Source of the DNA: Cyanoderma ruficeps
Lineage: Eukaryota > Chordata > Aves > Passeriformes > Timaliidae
Reading direction: 5' to 3'
Assembly (NCBI GenBank): GCA_008694505.1
Contig: VZDJ01007753.1
Location: 24,176,639-24,240,638, forward strand
Length of the DNA stretch: 64,000 nt
Shown: positions 37,666 through 49,445 of the stretch, one piece after another
How the letters are laid out: each line of letters starts with the position of its first letter
Position numbering within the stretch: the first letter of the stretch is position 1
Notes under the pieces: generated by a model
Databases searched by the model: none
What the model saw: only the letters and a program-made list of their open reading frames with translations
What the model was told of the DNA's origin: nothing
Position numbers and translations under genes: made by a program

Positions 37666-39287
37666 GGATGTAGTTTTAACCAGAAAAAAAGTGATGGATA
37701 GACAAACATTCACAGACAAATGCAAATCACCTACAGTGCCTTCTTTTTCTGAAAAGGGGACAGTATATTACAGCTACAACTTGTAAAACCCATGGAATAG
37801 CAGTAACCAGAAGTATAACAATCAGTTTCTCATTGTGTTCTACACCCAACACAAAACAAAACCAAAACAAACCAAATTTGGTTGGGGGGAGGGAATTTGG
37901 GGAAGAGGGGCAGTATAATTCAGTGAGAGTTATATCTCTGTTTCATCAGAGGATTCTCAAGGTGTCCAAACGTCTCAAATTAAAATTGTCGATGTTCAAA
38001 ACACATTAGAAAAATTTAAAGGTAGTAATCATAATTTGAAAAAATGAAATTAACCAAAGTAAACACAGAGCAACTATGGAGAAGCTCTAGACTTTTTAAA
38101 ATATGTGCTTGTTTCTTTGAAATTTCAATGTGATAATTCTTACCATGTTTTTATATAACTATATTCTGACTATATTGGATAATACTTATGTGCTGAGCAA
38201 ATCAATTCAAGCTTCCCTTCTCTTATGACATAGTCCAGTTTTGCATTATCAGCCTGTCAGAAAAGTCATCTGCTTTCAGAAAGAGGAGTGCTTCACACAG
38301 CTTTGAAATGCCTCTAGGTGACCAGATTAGAAGTACAGTTTGGCCTAAGAGTTTATCAAAGAAAATTACTTAATCCTCTTTCCTTTTTGTGATATAGTAC
38401 ATGAGATCTTCTTGTTTTCTCACAAAATGCCCTTAACTGGGCAACTGACAAATCCACTGGAACTGAAAATTTTATTTTATAGTTTCAGGAAAGAAAAATA
38501 GTAAGAAGATTTAAACTGGTCTTCAAATTACCAAGTTTGTATTATTTGCTACTAATTTTCTTCAAATCTATATAGTAACAACAGTCAAACTAGATAGCAA
38601 ACTTTTTCTTGAAGTTCCAGATTCCATTGCTTCCAGCTGCATCCTATCATCCCCAGTGTTAACACTGCAGTACGAAATAGGACCTAGTGCACAGTCAGAC
38701 CTCTTCTAGTTCGGTTAAAATATTACATATATAATACTCACTATTCTGTATGGTGAGGATATTATTTATAGTGCAGTTCTCAATTGAATTCTGTTTGAAT
38801 TATATGTTTCTGGGCCAGCAATTCAAATGGCAGGGGAACAATGAAGCTGAAATAGATCTAAAAAGATTTAGTGTTAATCAATGCATGGAGGGAAATCTAT
38901 TCAACTGTTAAAAGATCGGATATCCTTCTCTCTAAAAGCCAGAAAGTTTACCTTCAAATTCACAAATTCCTCCAGAGATTCTGGGATCATTGGTTTGGGA
39001 AGGGCTGGCAGCCTCAGTCTCTTTCCATAACACTGCTGCAGAGGGTAAATTGATTGAAAAAAGATTCTCCTTACAAAATTGCAGAGAATCTTTTGAGTCT
39101 TGCACTTATTAGTCATAACTGAATATTACCAGCTATATGAGTGTAACATAAATTGTGAAAAATTAGTAATGTGAATGCTTCAAAACCAAAACATATGCAA
39201 CAGGACATTCACATAGTGTAAACCTTTTCTCAAAGTAATATGAAGCTTTCAGCCCATAGCTTTTGAATTATTCCATTGATACCCACC
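37666..39287. other. AT-rich DNA without recognised gene or element
   Basis: About 1.6 kb without open frames above 71 codons and without a repeat that I recognise, apart from a short G-rich run near 37880-37910. Confidence 0.6.
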
Positions 39288-39899
39288 TGCACTAGTTTTG
39301 GCTGGGATAGAGGTAATTTGCTTCACAGTCACTGGCATGGGGGTGGGTTTTGGATATGTGTTGAACACAGTGATAATATATAGATTATTAATAATACTAA
39401 TTATTAATTGTTAATATTGCTGAGCAGGGCTTACACAGATCCAAGGTCTCTTCTGTTACTCATACTGTCAGGCTGGTGAGGCAGCTGGGGGTGCATGGAA
39501 GGTTGAGAGGAGACAGAGCCAGGACAGGTGACCCCAAATGACGAAAAAAAATTCCAGATTATATGACATTATGCTCAGTGCATAAAGTGGGGAGGAGGAA
39601 GAAGCCTCTGCTTCAACATCTCTCTTCAAACATCTGAGAGATGTTTGGAATGATGGAATTTGTCTTCCCAAGTAACATTATCCATGCTAGAGCCCTGTTG
39701 TATTGGAGATGTCTGAAGACCTGCCTGCCTGTGGGAAGTAGTGGATGAATCTTTTTGATTTTCTTGTGTGCATGTCTTTTACTTTCCCTGTTAAACTGCC
39801 TTAATCTGAGCCTTCCAGTTCTCTCCCCATTCCTGTTGGTGCGGGAGTTAGCTTGTGGCTGTCTGGGACTTGGTTGCTGACTGGAGTTATAACACGGCA
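39288..39899 (+). mobile_element. 612-bp ERV long terminal repeat, plus strand
   Basis: Matches, along its whole length, an LTR family widespread in neoavian genomes: agttttggctgggatagagg near the start, tgctgagcagggcttacaca, gacaggtgaccccaaatgac, atatgacattatgctcag (a decayed cAMP-response-type site), a cataaag TATA-like box at 39581-39587, ttgtcttcccaagtaacatt, ctgcctgcctgtgggaag, a ttaaac polyadenylation-type word near 39791, ctctccccattcctg, and an end at ttataacacggca. Ends are TG (39288) and CA (39899). No target duplication was seen and no internal region follows, so it is an old solo LTR. I believe the family is ERVL-like. Confidence 0.8.
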
Positions 39900-41439
39900 T
39901 TTCTCTGTGTGCCCCTTCTTAGGAATGTAAGTTGAAAAAATCAGTTATGTCTGTGATTTCAATGCTTAACAATTTTATGGGTTTAGAAAATTTATGATTA
40001 TTTTTTCTTTAGTGATAAATGTGTTAAAAAGTTATAGTAAAAATAGGCAGTGTAAATTTTTCAAGAGGAAATAAGAGCCCTGAATGCTCTAAAGCAGATT
40101 CTCTTGGACATGATCAAGATGTGTACATGCTGTTGAAGGACAGTAAGGGTATGTGAAAGGTACTGCACTGCATTTCTGACTCTGTAATCTTCATTCTGTA
40201 TCAGGTTTGATACAACATTACTCATAATGAAGTAAATGCTTCAGTTAAGACATATGCAGTGTTATATTGTTTTCACTCTTTGTCATCACAAAATGAGCTT
40301 GAACAAAGTGCTATGAATTAAAAATGCCAAGACTGGGTAAGTCTCTTTCCTACAGTATGGCCCACTATGAAAATATAAAATTGTTATATACACCATTTCT
40401 ATTTTTAAGTATTCTTGATATTTTTTTCATTATTCTGGGTTCTTTTTTTTCATCTTGACTTCATTGAAATGTACAATCAGAAAATATTTTCTTCTGTTAC
40501 AGATACTACTATCTTAACACTTGCTATGGCAGTACTGCTTGCAATTCCAGAGTTGAGAACTTTAAATGCAAAGCAAACATTTAATGATCTTCTTTTGTAA
40601 CAAAGCTATATGCTTCATTTTTTTCTGAAAATTTGAAAATAAGCTTTCATAGATGAGTTTTAAAAATTTAACACAAATTACTTGGGCTTAGCATAGCTCC
40701 TTCATCTTCAATTATTCTTAGAGTGAAAGAAGTGCAAAAATTTCCATGTCCCTTGGTTGAAACTCTTTAGTAGGATTCTTTGGTACAACCTGTCTTCATG
40801 TCACATAGGATAAAAGAATTTTTTTCTCTCCTAGTCTCATTCCTGAAGCTGGTTCTTTCACAGGACTAATGAATACTGCAAAATATTCCACACAGTACTG
40901 TCTTCTTTCACAGCTTGCCAACTTCTAGGTGATTATGCTGAAATGGTTATCTGCCCCCTATTGTTTTCAATTTGTTCTTAAGAAAAATGTCCACTGCCTT
41001 TTCTCTCTGGAAACAATCAGAATTTTGAAAAAGAGCACTGCACTTTAACTGAATTTCATTAAGAACAATAGGGAATGGAACCATTTGAAAGTGAGTGATG
41101 GATGATCTTCTTTAAGGATTTTACATCTGATGAACATAGTGGTAAAAATAGCTATTTAACTTAAGCTTTTTCAAAAGTTTGAAAAAAACCCATCCATTAT
41201 TTTTTCTCCTAAGGGTTCTTTGAATAACTTATCCCTGATAGGTTTATTGAATTTGGTTTTATATACTTCCAAGAAAAGACTTTACAAGCCTGGTCATTAA
41301 CTAGTTGGTAAATTTAACTGTCCTTATTGTAAGAAAGCCTTTATTAAGGCTTGATCTCAACCAAGACAATTGTTTCTTGCCCTTTCCAGTGGCATAGAAA
41401 GTACTGCTGTCTTTACAGAAACTTTTTATTTGATACTGA
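39900..41439. other. AT-rich DNA without recognised gene or element
   Basis: About 1.5 kb between the LTR and an ancient LINE fossil. No open frame above 61 codons. The part after 40.7 kb may belong to the old LINE but I could not align it. Confidence 0.5.
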
Positions 41440-42530
41440 AGAACTTTTATGCCTCTGAAACCTTTTGCAACCCCAGAAAACCTGTTCTTTCAACATCTCT
41501 GTCAGTCATATTTATAAATAACTTGTCCTCCTAATTATTTTCCTCAGGACTGACCACAGTTATTCTGTACCCAAAAGCATTATTGTCAAAACTGGTTGAA
41601 ACAATCCATGAAATCTTACCAATGCCAAATAAAGCAGGATAATGATTTGTATGTATCAGTTTCATTGCCCACAATGACTGAGCCTCCCTAAATGTGTTGG
41701 AGAAATAATTTACCCTTCCAGAACTATTTCTCATTTCCAGCTACTTATTTCCCATCTTATATGCAACTTTCAGGCATCTGCTTTCCATTTTCTAAGAGCA
41801 ATACTTTGTTATCCTCTGACTGAACTCCATTTTTTTGATTTTATATGATGTCTCTGGTCTACCAAGATCACTTTGAATTCCAGTCCTCTTCTCAGTAGTG
41901 TGTCAGCTCTCCCAACCTGAGTGTCTGTAGTCTATGCGAATTTTTACGGAATTGCTGGGAACCACAGAAGAGTCTGAGTGGGAATGGACCTACAAGGATC
42001 AAGTACAGCTCTTAAGTGAGTGCCCCATGCTGAATCCACATCCTTGGAGTTAGTAGCATCATACTCTAACCAATGGAGGTAATTGTGTTTTCTTTCATCA
42101 TACAAGCTAGTGATTATAGGGCTGACACACTTCAACACAGATTCAACACAGATTCAACACAGATTGCCTAGTCAGACCACAAATTCATTCTAATTAATCT
42201 CTGAGTATGATTTTTAACAGGTTTTGTACCTGTATGATAATTCTGTCCCTATATTTGTTTGGAAGAATGCTAAGTGGAACTTTTCATTCCAACATCAAAA
42301 TATGCCACATCCGTTGTCTTCTGCCACATCTAGAGAGGTCACTCTCTCAGGAAAGGAACTTTTGCTGGTTTGACCTGATTTCTTTTTGAAAAATCCATGT
42401 TGCCTATTTCTCACCACATGTTTTCCTCTAGGTTTTTAAAAATCGATTGTTTAGCAATTTGTTGTACTATCTTTTTGAGTATCATTGTTGGTCTGTCTGG
42501 TCTGCAAACTTCTACTCATTTTATTCTTTT
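41440..42530 (-). mobile_element. ancient CR1-superfamily LINE fossil (3' region and RT)
   Basis: Highly diverged but long colinear match, on the minus strand, to the old CR1/L3-type LINEs shared by turtles, crocodilians and birds. Plus-strand landmarks in the expected order: ccaatgccaaataaagcagg (41620), acttatttcccatcttatat and gcaactttcagg (41742-41775), gaactccatttttttgattt (41825) with aagatcactttgaattccag (41863-41882), tgtctgtagtctatgcgaat (41922), and far on, ctggtttgacctgatttctt (42366), aaaaatccatgttgcctatt, aaatcgattgtttagcaatt (42441) and gtctgtctggtctgcaaact. These lie in the last third of ORF2 and the 3' untranslated part. Frames are destroyed. Both ends are approximate. Confidence 0.7.
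42131..42163 (+). repeat. three perfect copies of an 11-bp unit
   Basis: ttcaacacaga at 42131-42141, 42142-42152 and 42153-42163, no mismatches, inside the old LINE fossil. The perfect identity contrasts with the age of the host element, so the expansion is recent. Confidence 0.9.
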
Positions 42531-42808
42531 AAATTAGCATGATCAAATATTGAGCAATCCAACACTGCTTGTCAGAGTGAAAGTATATATTGCCAAGAAT
42601 TATTTTTAAATACCTGACTTTGCCATTTTAAATTTATGGAGAATAATGTATTCTGTGGACATAGTTTTAACAGGAAATTGCTTCCTACATCAGATCTATC
42701 CTAGATATATATCAGAAAGAGACTGAAGGAGAAAAAGGGGGATTGGTCCAAAGCAGTAGAAAGCCTACCAGTTGAGGCTTCAGACTTTGGAAAAAGCTCT
42801 TAGTATGT

Positions 42809-42842
42809 GTCTGGCACTTGCATCAGTCTGGCACCTGCATCA
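42809..42842 (+). repeat. 17-bp tandem duplication
   Basis: gtctggcacttgcatca followed directly by gtctggcacctgcatca, one mismatch. Confidence 0.9.
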
Positions 42843-43300
42843 GTTTGACAGACAGATCAATTTGTGAGCCTGGCTATGCAAACTGAAAAGTCTTTAAAAA
42901 GGCTTTGCTGCTCTACAGAATGGGAAGCAATGACACGCTGACCATAATTTCACTGAAAAATGTAGCACTGCATACTCTGTGGGTGTCCCCATGCTAGTGT
43001 TTTGTGTTTCAGTAATTAGAGATTTAATAAGAAGTAGAGAACTACATTGTATTACAGTGGACATAGGAAAAGTGAAGAATTTAAGGAATTCACTCTAACA
43101 ATATTCTCTAAGAATTCACTATAAAAAATAGACTATAATAAAACCTGCACCCAATTAAAATACCTGGAGAAAGTTTATGCACAGTCTAGGCCCTGGTTTT
43201 TCTTTTATTAAAAAAATTAAAATAATATCCACTAAATATAAGCTAAATCAAATCAATCCACATTCAATTTGGTTTGTGTTGCCTTTATGCAATTGTAAGG

Positions 43301-43314
43301 TCGCCATCTGGTGG
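43301..43314 (-). promoter_or_regulatory. CTCF-like core motif
   Basis: The minus strand reads ccaccagatggcga, which fits the published CTCF core CCASYAGRKGGCRS at 13 of 14 positions. CTCF binds such sites in vertebrates to shape chromatin loops. The surrounding DNA is plain and AT-rich, so the GC-rich motif stands out. Binding cannot be inferred from the motif alone. Confidence 0.45.
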
Positions 43315-43714
43315 TTGCTTTAACATTAAAAAAAAAAGGGGGAGAGGTTGTTTTTGAATACTTGTTGCTGTATAGAACATGGGATAACAAAAAAGATCAA
43401 CATGTGAACAATGACAATCCTAACAAAATTTAGGGAATGGAGATTACAATAATGTCATAAGCCAGGAAATTATTGGGACACTTTATGGCTTGCAGTGGTC
43501 ATAGGTTTGGGAGCATATATAAAAACTCATAATCAGGAGAATTATTTTAATCAATTAAAATACCTGAAAATAATATATCTTTGATTCCAAAATCAAAGAT
43601 GGGATTAATCTGACCAGCAACTGAAAAAATTAAGTCAACTAGTGGTCTGGTGAAATACAAATCCCTTTAAATAGCAATTCGTCTTCACCTATTAAAGGCA
43701 TGCAAGATAAATAT

Positions 43715-44172
43715 GATCACAGAATCACAGAATATGCTGAGTTGGAAGGTACCCACAAGGATCATCGAATCAAATTCCTGATTTTGAACAGCATCCCCAA
43801 GAGCTACACAATGTGCCTGAGAACACTGTCCAAATGTTTCTTGAGCTCTGTCAGGCTGGTGCTGACCCTTTCTCTGGGGAGCCTCTTCCAGTGTCCAACC
43901 ACCCTCTGGGTGAAGAACCTTTCCATAATATCCAACCTAAACGTTCCCTGACACAGCTTCAGGTCATTCCCTTGGGTCCTGTCACCACAGAGAAGAGATC
44001 AGTGCCTGCCCCTCCTCTTCCCTTCATGAGGAAGTTGTAACTGCAGTGAGGTCTCCCCTCAGTCTCCTCCAGGCTGGACAGACCAAGTGACCTCAGCTGC
44101 CTCGCTTACAGTTTCCCCTCAAGGCCCTTCGCCATCTTCATTGCCCTCTTTTGGACACTGTCTAATAGCTTA
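43715..44172 (-). mobile_element. CR1 LINE 3' end, about 450 bp
   Basis: Minus-strand CR1 with two clean tail octamers at its 3' end (tcacagaatcacagaatatg, 43717 on), then gagttggaaggtacccac, gtttcttgagctctgtcagg, a well-preserved 'cctctggggag' zone, tccaacctaaacgttccctg, accacagagaagagatcagt, gaggtctcccctcagtctcc and ends near 44170 in ggacactgtctaatag. It is the best-preserved CR1 tail here. The two plus-strand open frames of 83 and 75 codons in it are antisense artefacts. Confidence 0.93.
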
Positions 44173-44311
44173 ATAGCTTTCTTATATTGATGAAAAGCTC
44201 TGGAAGGGTTTGTCTCTGTCTCTCATTTACTAGCTTTGTGACTGTACCCTTTAGGCAAGTTAAGAATAATGGAATCCAGTTTAAGATCAAGTACTGGAAA
44301 TTCCCTGTCAC

Positions 44312-44370
44312 CTAGGAGGGCTCTGCAAAGGGACCTGGAAAGGCTGGATCAATAGGCTGAATCCAGCAAC
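44312..44370 (+). mobile_element. short CR1 LINE ORF2 scrap
   Basis: agggctctgcaaagggacct and ggctggatcaataggctga match the CR1 segment just downstream of the FADD box (compare 22640-22685 in this window, which reads aaggctctgcagagggatct and then ggctgg). It has the opposite strand to the CR1 piece that ends 140 bp upstream. Confidence 0.7.
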
Positions 44371-47300
44371 CTTTTATGCTTTGAGCTGTGTATCTTGGCT
44401 GCAAGATAGAGATCATTTAACAAATTATCTGGATACATAACACTATTCTTTCAGCCTATTTTATACTGCAACTCTTCCCTACACACACATATAAAGCTGT
44501 TGTTAGAGGATCTTTTTGACTGGCAAAACGATGCTTCAAAAATGTGCTTCACTAATGTCTCAGCCATTCCAGCCATTAGTAACCATACTGAAATATCATC
44601 TTGCATTAAAAACATTGATGTAATTTGTACTTGACATATTGGCTAACTGCTGGAATAGGACCTTTAAAGGTGCCATGAAAATGTTGAAAGTTTGGCCAGA
44701 TCTTCCTTGTTCTAGTGCAGAAAATCAAGGAAAGGTTTAACAATGAAGATTACTGTGTTGTAACTATGACTTTACACTTTGATTTTAAAAGAAGACAAAT
44801 TTTTTTGGTTAAAAGACAAGAAACCAAAACTCACAAAATAAAGCCTTTTATCTCTTTTGGTAATGGTACCAGTCCCTCCATTGTTATCCCAAGTGAGAAG
44901 AGAAAGAATCTAAGTCTCTTTAGAAAAATAAATATATAGCTATTTTGCTTACTAGAAATGTGTAAATAAGACAATCACTAACTAATTCAATCTTTAGACT
45001 TTACACTTTGGCAGTCTTATTTTTTGATGAATTTTAATTCATCATAATTTGAATCTATTCACATTTCAAAACCTTCAAAATATTTTCTTTATAGCCTTTT
45101 TCCTGCCAGAAAGCCTTTTTGTTGAATATTTCCTCTCAGGGAGAAAAAAAAAAAATAAGCAAGCAAAATGATTAGTGTACTTCCTCTGTAAATAGGATAT
45201 CATCAGAGAATGATTATATCATACCCAACATCTTTAAAGCAGGAGACATAGTTTCCAATTTTGTTTCCAAAATATTTGTTACAAAACTCATTTTAGAAGA
45301 GTGATTTCAATAATTTGAAATTATCTTTGAAAAAAATTTTTAATTTTTTAATTCACTTTCAATTTTCAATTTAGTTTTATATAAAGTGATTTCTTTGACA
45401 AATAGTTGAATTTGTAATATAAATGAATTTGTGAATATAAATGCAAATATTAAAAAAAAAGTAAATAAAAATCATAGCCTTTTTTTTTTCTTTTTCATGA
45501 AACACTGGGTAGAAGGAGCTTTTTAGTATCTTATGTAAGTGCTAAAATGGTCATGAAGATAATAGGATTTCCGTCTTCCAGGAATCATAACTTCATTTAT
45601 TCTGTTGCTCAAACTCTATTACCAGAAAATAATGTTGGAGTTCTGAAACTACTCTGAAACATCACTTTTAATAGAAGTCATGGTTTATCCAGTCCTGAAA
45701 GAAAGACTATTAATGTTCCAGCAGGCAAATGGTGCATTTTATTTTGATACCAAAAAAAAAGTTTCAAAGGCTTGCACACTCCAAGTAACTTATTGTTTCA
45801 CATACATGATTCTGTAACATTAAAACACCTACTATTCTACCATATTTGTATATCTTTTTAACAATAAACTTATGCATGCCATTTAAAAATGTAATTTTTT
45901 CAGTCTTTTCCCATAACTTTAGCCTATTGTTTACATTGATTTGCATCTCCCTTTTTGTACCTCTCTTGGTTTTGGAAAACAGAACAAATTTGAATTACCC
46001 GGAAACATATCATACTTGCATTTACTGTAAATCTGTATCAGAAAAACCAGCATTGTTTACATAGAAATAAAGTGCCATATAGTAAAAGATTACAGAAATG
46101 AAATGTATACAAATAAACCACAAATAAACTAAATGCTATCGCAAAGTATAATGAACTATTGATTAATAATGCATTAGAAGTTAACACTGAAATCAAATCA
46201 GTCAGCTCAGGAAGTTTGCATGCAATTTTTTTCCTTGTCACTGATGTTGTGGTAATAGTTTTTTAAGCAAGTGTGTTTCTATGATGAGTTCATTTAGTAT
46301 TCAGCATAATAGCACTGATAATAATGAGCTCAATTTGGCTTCCATTATATAAGCATTAGATAATGGATACCTATATTAAAGTATTTCTGTTATGGTAGTG
46401 CTTTTTTTCTTCATTTGGTACACAGTGCTAAATCTTTAAAGGAAAGCTTTTATGCAAATTGTTTATGTTTTTATCTTTGAATCATGACTAATTTTATGGA
46501 CTCTGGAATCCCATTATTGTCAAAGTTGCTTTTGATATGAGACTCTCCGTAATTTGACTTGCCAAGAGTTTTATTATCATTAGTTACATCCTAGCTTTTT
46601 GCTTTCATCTTTTCTCCCTTTGTCAGCTTTTTACATATTGCGACTTGTAGTATCATCCAACAAAGTATATAGTCACACTTCTGGCAATGTAAAGTCTCAC
46701 AGCCCAATACATTGGCTTGCCTTTCAGTGAATTGCTTGTTTGGCTTGCTGGGATACTACAATTTCCCCTGACAACTGCTGATGCAGTGCTTCTGTGTTTT
46801 TAGGAGAGAAGATATTTATATTAAAGATTAAGAGATTTAAGTATAATGAAAGCAAAAGCTGGAGTTTTATTTTATTTAAGGATCATCATACTCCATAATC
46901 ATTCAGAGTAGATGCTGTGGTAGTTTATTCACAGTAATTTAACAATGAAGTCATTTTAAGACATTTAAGACATTGAAAATGCAGAATATTATTAGATCAC
47001 TTTCGTTTTCTACTGCGTGCAAGTGTCATAGACAAAATAGTAGTTACAGTTCTAGATGGCTCAGCTTTCTGAACACATTCTGATGAATCTGTTTTGCATC
47101 TACACTGCTGTGTAGGTATCTGCCCCTAAGGCAGGTCAAAGCACTCACTGGCTGCTTTCAAACCTGTGTCTGTCCACTTGGCCATCACCCTAAGGCAGTA
47201 GATATGTTTTTTCCATTACATCAAAACTCAACAAGATGATAGTGTTGCTCTTTTGTATCTTCTAGAAAAGACCTCAAATCTTATTTCCCTGGCTAGACGG

Positions 47301-49160
47301 GAATGGTTTCCTGGCTCTTAACATGGTGTTAAGCTACCATCCTAAGAAAAAGATGAACTCATCTTTTCTATGCTTCCACCTCCTGAAGTATTCAACCCTG
47401 TTCTAAAAGGGAACTGACTGACAACTACAAGTATGAAAAAGAGCTTAAATGTAACAGAATAGACTTCAAAAGAGTCAGATGAAGGACACTTGTGGACATC
47501 TTTTGAATGGGGAAATAAAAATATCTGCCTCAAGCTTACTTTTTGGGCTTATTCTGTTTCATTCAGTTTGTGATCTCATTTTTCTTTGATGTGTACTTCG
47601 AAATGTAATAGATTCATCAGATTACTTTCTCCTTAGCTGAACATGAAAACAATTTACAGCTCTCAAGAAGCATCATATGATAACCTTTTTAATTTTCCAG
47701 AAGCACATGTAAAAATTGAATTCATGAAAGTGCATTTCAGCATAAATGACATTCTCAGTTCATTCTTTAATTACTTTTAAATGTAGAACTTCGCCAATTT
47801 GATCTGAAAGCACCATGACATAATGGCTTCATTTTCTCAAACAGGCTATATGGTCTTTCAATTTAATCTTCCTGTCTTGAGAGAAAAGTCAGGATTCAGC
47901 TGAGGAAAGGAGAGAAGAGCTCATCAGTGTTAGAGTGGTTCCCAATAACAGATTAGGCTCTGAAAGTTTTGGACTAAGGGACACTCAAAGATTAGAGGGT
48001 GCCTAGATCACATACGACAAGATAAATAGTTCACCTGAGTTCTGCACAAGGAATATTTTTGGGGATTTATATTAATTTCAGGGCAAGACTGTAAGTAACT
48101 CTTGAAGAAGAAAGATGAAATCTCTTCCTCTCACAATTTTGGAAAACGCTGATTAAACTAGAAGCCTCTGAAAATCATGATTTTATTTGCTTTTGGTCTG
48201 GAATGGCAGCACAGCAAAATAAGAAGGAAGACTAAGGTACCTGTCCCTCACTGACACTTGCCTGCTTAGCTGCAGCAGATCACTGCAGAGGACTTAATGC
48301 TGAACTGCTCTCCGGAAGCAGCAATGTGCATTACTTCACAAAGGACTGTGACTCCTCATGTGCAATTTCCCTGACTGATCATTGAAGCCTTGAACTCTCA
48401 TCTGTGCACATCTTCAGGCCTATATAGCAACTGATTATCCAGCCAGTCTGAAGGAGAGCAGGATTGTTTTCACACCCTTTCTAGATGAAAGCCAAAGGAA
48501 ATGTAAACTTTTAAATCTTTTTGGCTCCTCAGAAAATCCTTGCTGAGTTCAGTGGTCATTGAACAAGGGAGACAGTTAAGGTACATTGACAGCACTTTGT
48601 TTCCCTGAAATACCTTAGAGACTGTTAAATCCATAAGAATGTTAGAATTGGCTCCTCTGCTTCACTAAATAATATTGGAATGTTTCCCTGATTTAGTGTT
48701 AATACTAAATCCCAAAGTATGATGCGTTGTTTATATTTTGAACTGCAGAAAAACGCTTTGAAGTTATATAGAAACACAGACTCAGGTCCAGAAATCATCA
48801 AATCAAGCTTCCTCCTTGGCTGCTAGTTTGACCATTTCTAGCGGCTTCTAAGGTGTTTACAGCTCACAGTATGTTTTAAAATACTCTGACATTTTATGTT
48901 AACAAGGTTCTTAAATTTTGCCTTAGAACAACATCAAAATTTCTGAGAACAAATAAAATTAAATTACTTGTGGTTCTCTTCTTTTTCTTTTTTTTAAAGT
49001 AACTTGCTCTCCAATATTAAGGAAAAAAAAAACTTAGGTATTACATCTATGTTTTTCATTAAAGCCCTAATGCTAAAGCGCTTTCATAAATATAATTGAT
49101 TTAAGACTAACAACTAACCAAGAATGAGCAATTAAATACTTCTGTCTTGGTACATGTTGT
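44371..49160. other. AT-rich DNA without recognised gene or element
   Basis: About 4.8 kb with no supported gene; longest open frame 74 codons. Homopolymer A or T runs occur near 45146, 45454 and 45480. Nothing identifies an exon or a mobile element. Confidence 0.6.
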
Positions 49161-49445
49161 TGAATCAAAGAATATGCTGAGTTGGAATAAACCTGCAAGG
49201 ATCATCAAGTCCAGCTCCTGGCTCTGCACAGAACACCCCGAGTCATACCCTGTGCCCAAGAGTTTTTTTCCAAATGCTTCTTGAACTCTGTCAGGCTGGT
49301 GCTCTGACCACTTCCCTGGGGAGCCTGCTCCAGTTAAGAACGTTTTTCTAATATCCAACCTAAACCTCCCCTGAAACAACTTTAGGCCATTCCATTGAGT
49401 CCTGTCACTGGTCACCACAGAGAAGAGATAAGTGTCTGTCTGTAG
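49161..49445 (-). mobile_element. CR1 LINE 3' end
   Basis: Minus-strand CR1 of the same subfamily as the copy at 43.7 kb: the two share aatatgctgagttgga, aaggatcatc, cttcttgaactctgtcagg(c), tccaacctaaacctcccctg and accacagagaagagataagt. The terminal octamer is reduced to gaatcaaagaatatg. It is shorter and carries a deletion near 49310-49345. The 122-codon minus-strand frame crossing it is the sense strand of CR1 untranslated sequence, not a gene. Confidence 0.92.

Larger units (their letters stand above)
42531..43714. other. AT-rich DNA with a CTCF-like motif
   Basis: About 1.2 kb with no gene. Contains a 17-bp tandem duplication (42809-42842) and one motif at 43301-43314. Confidence 0.6.
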
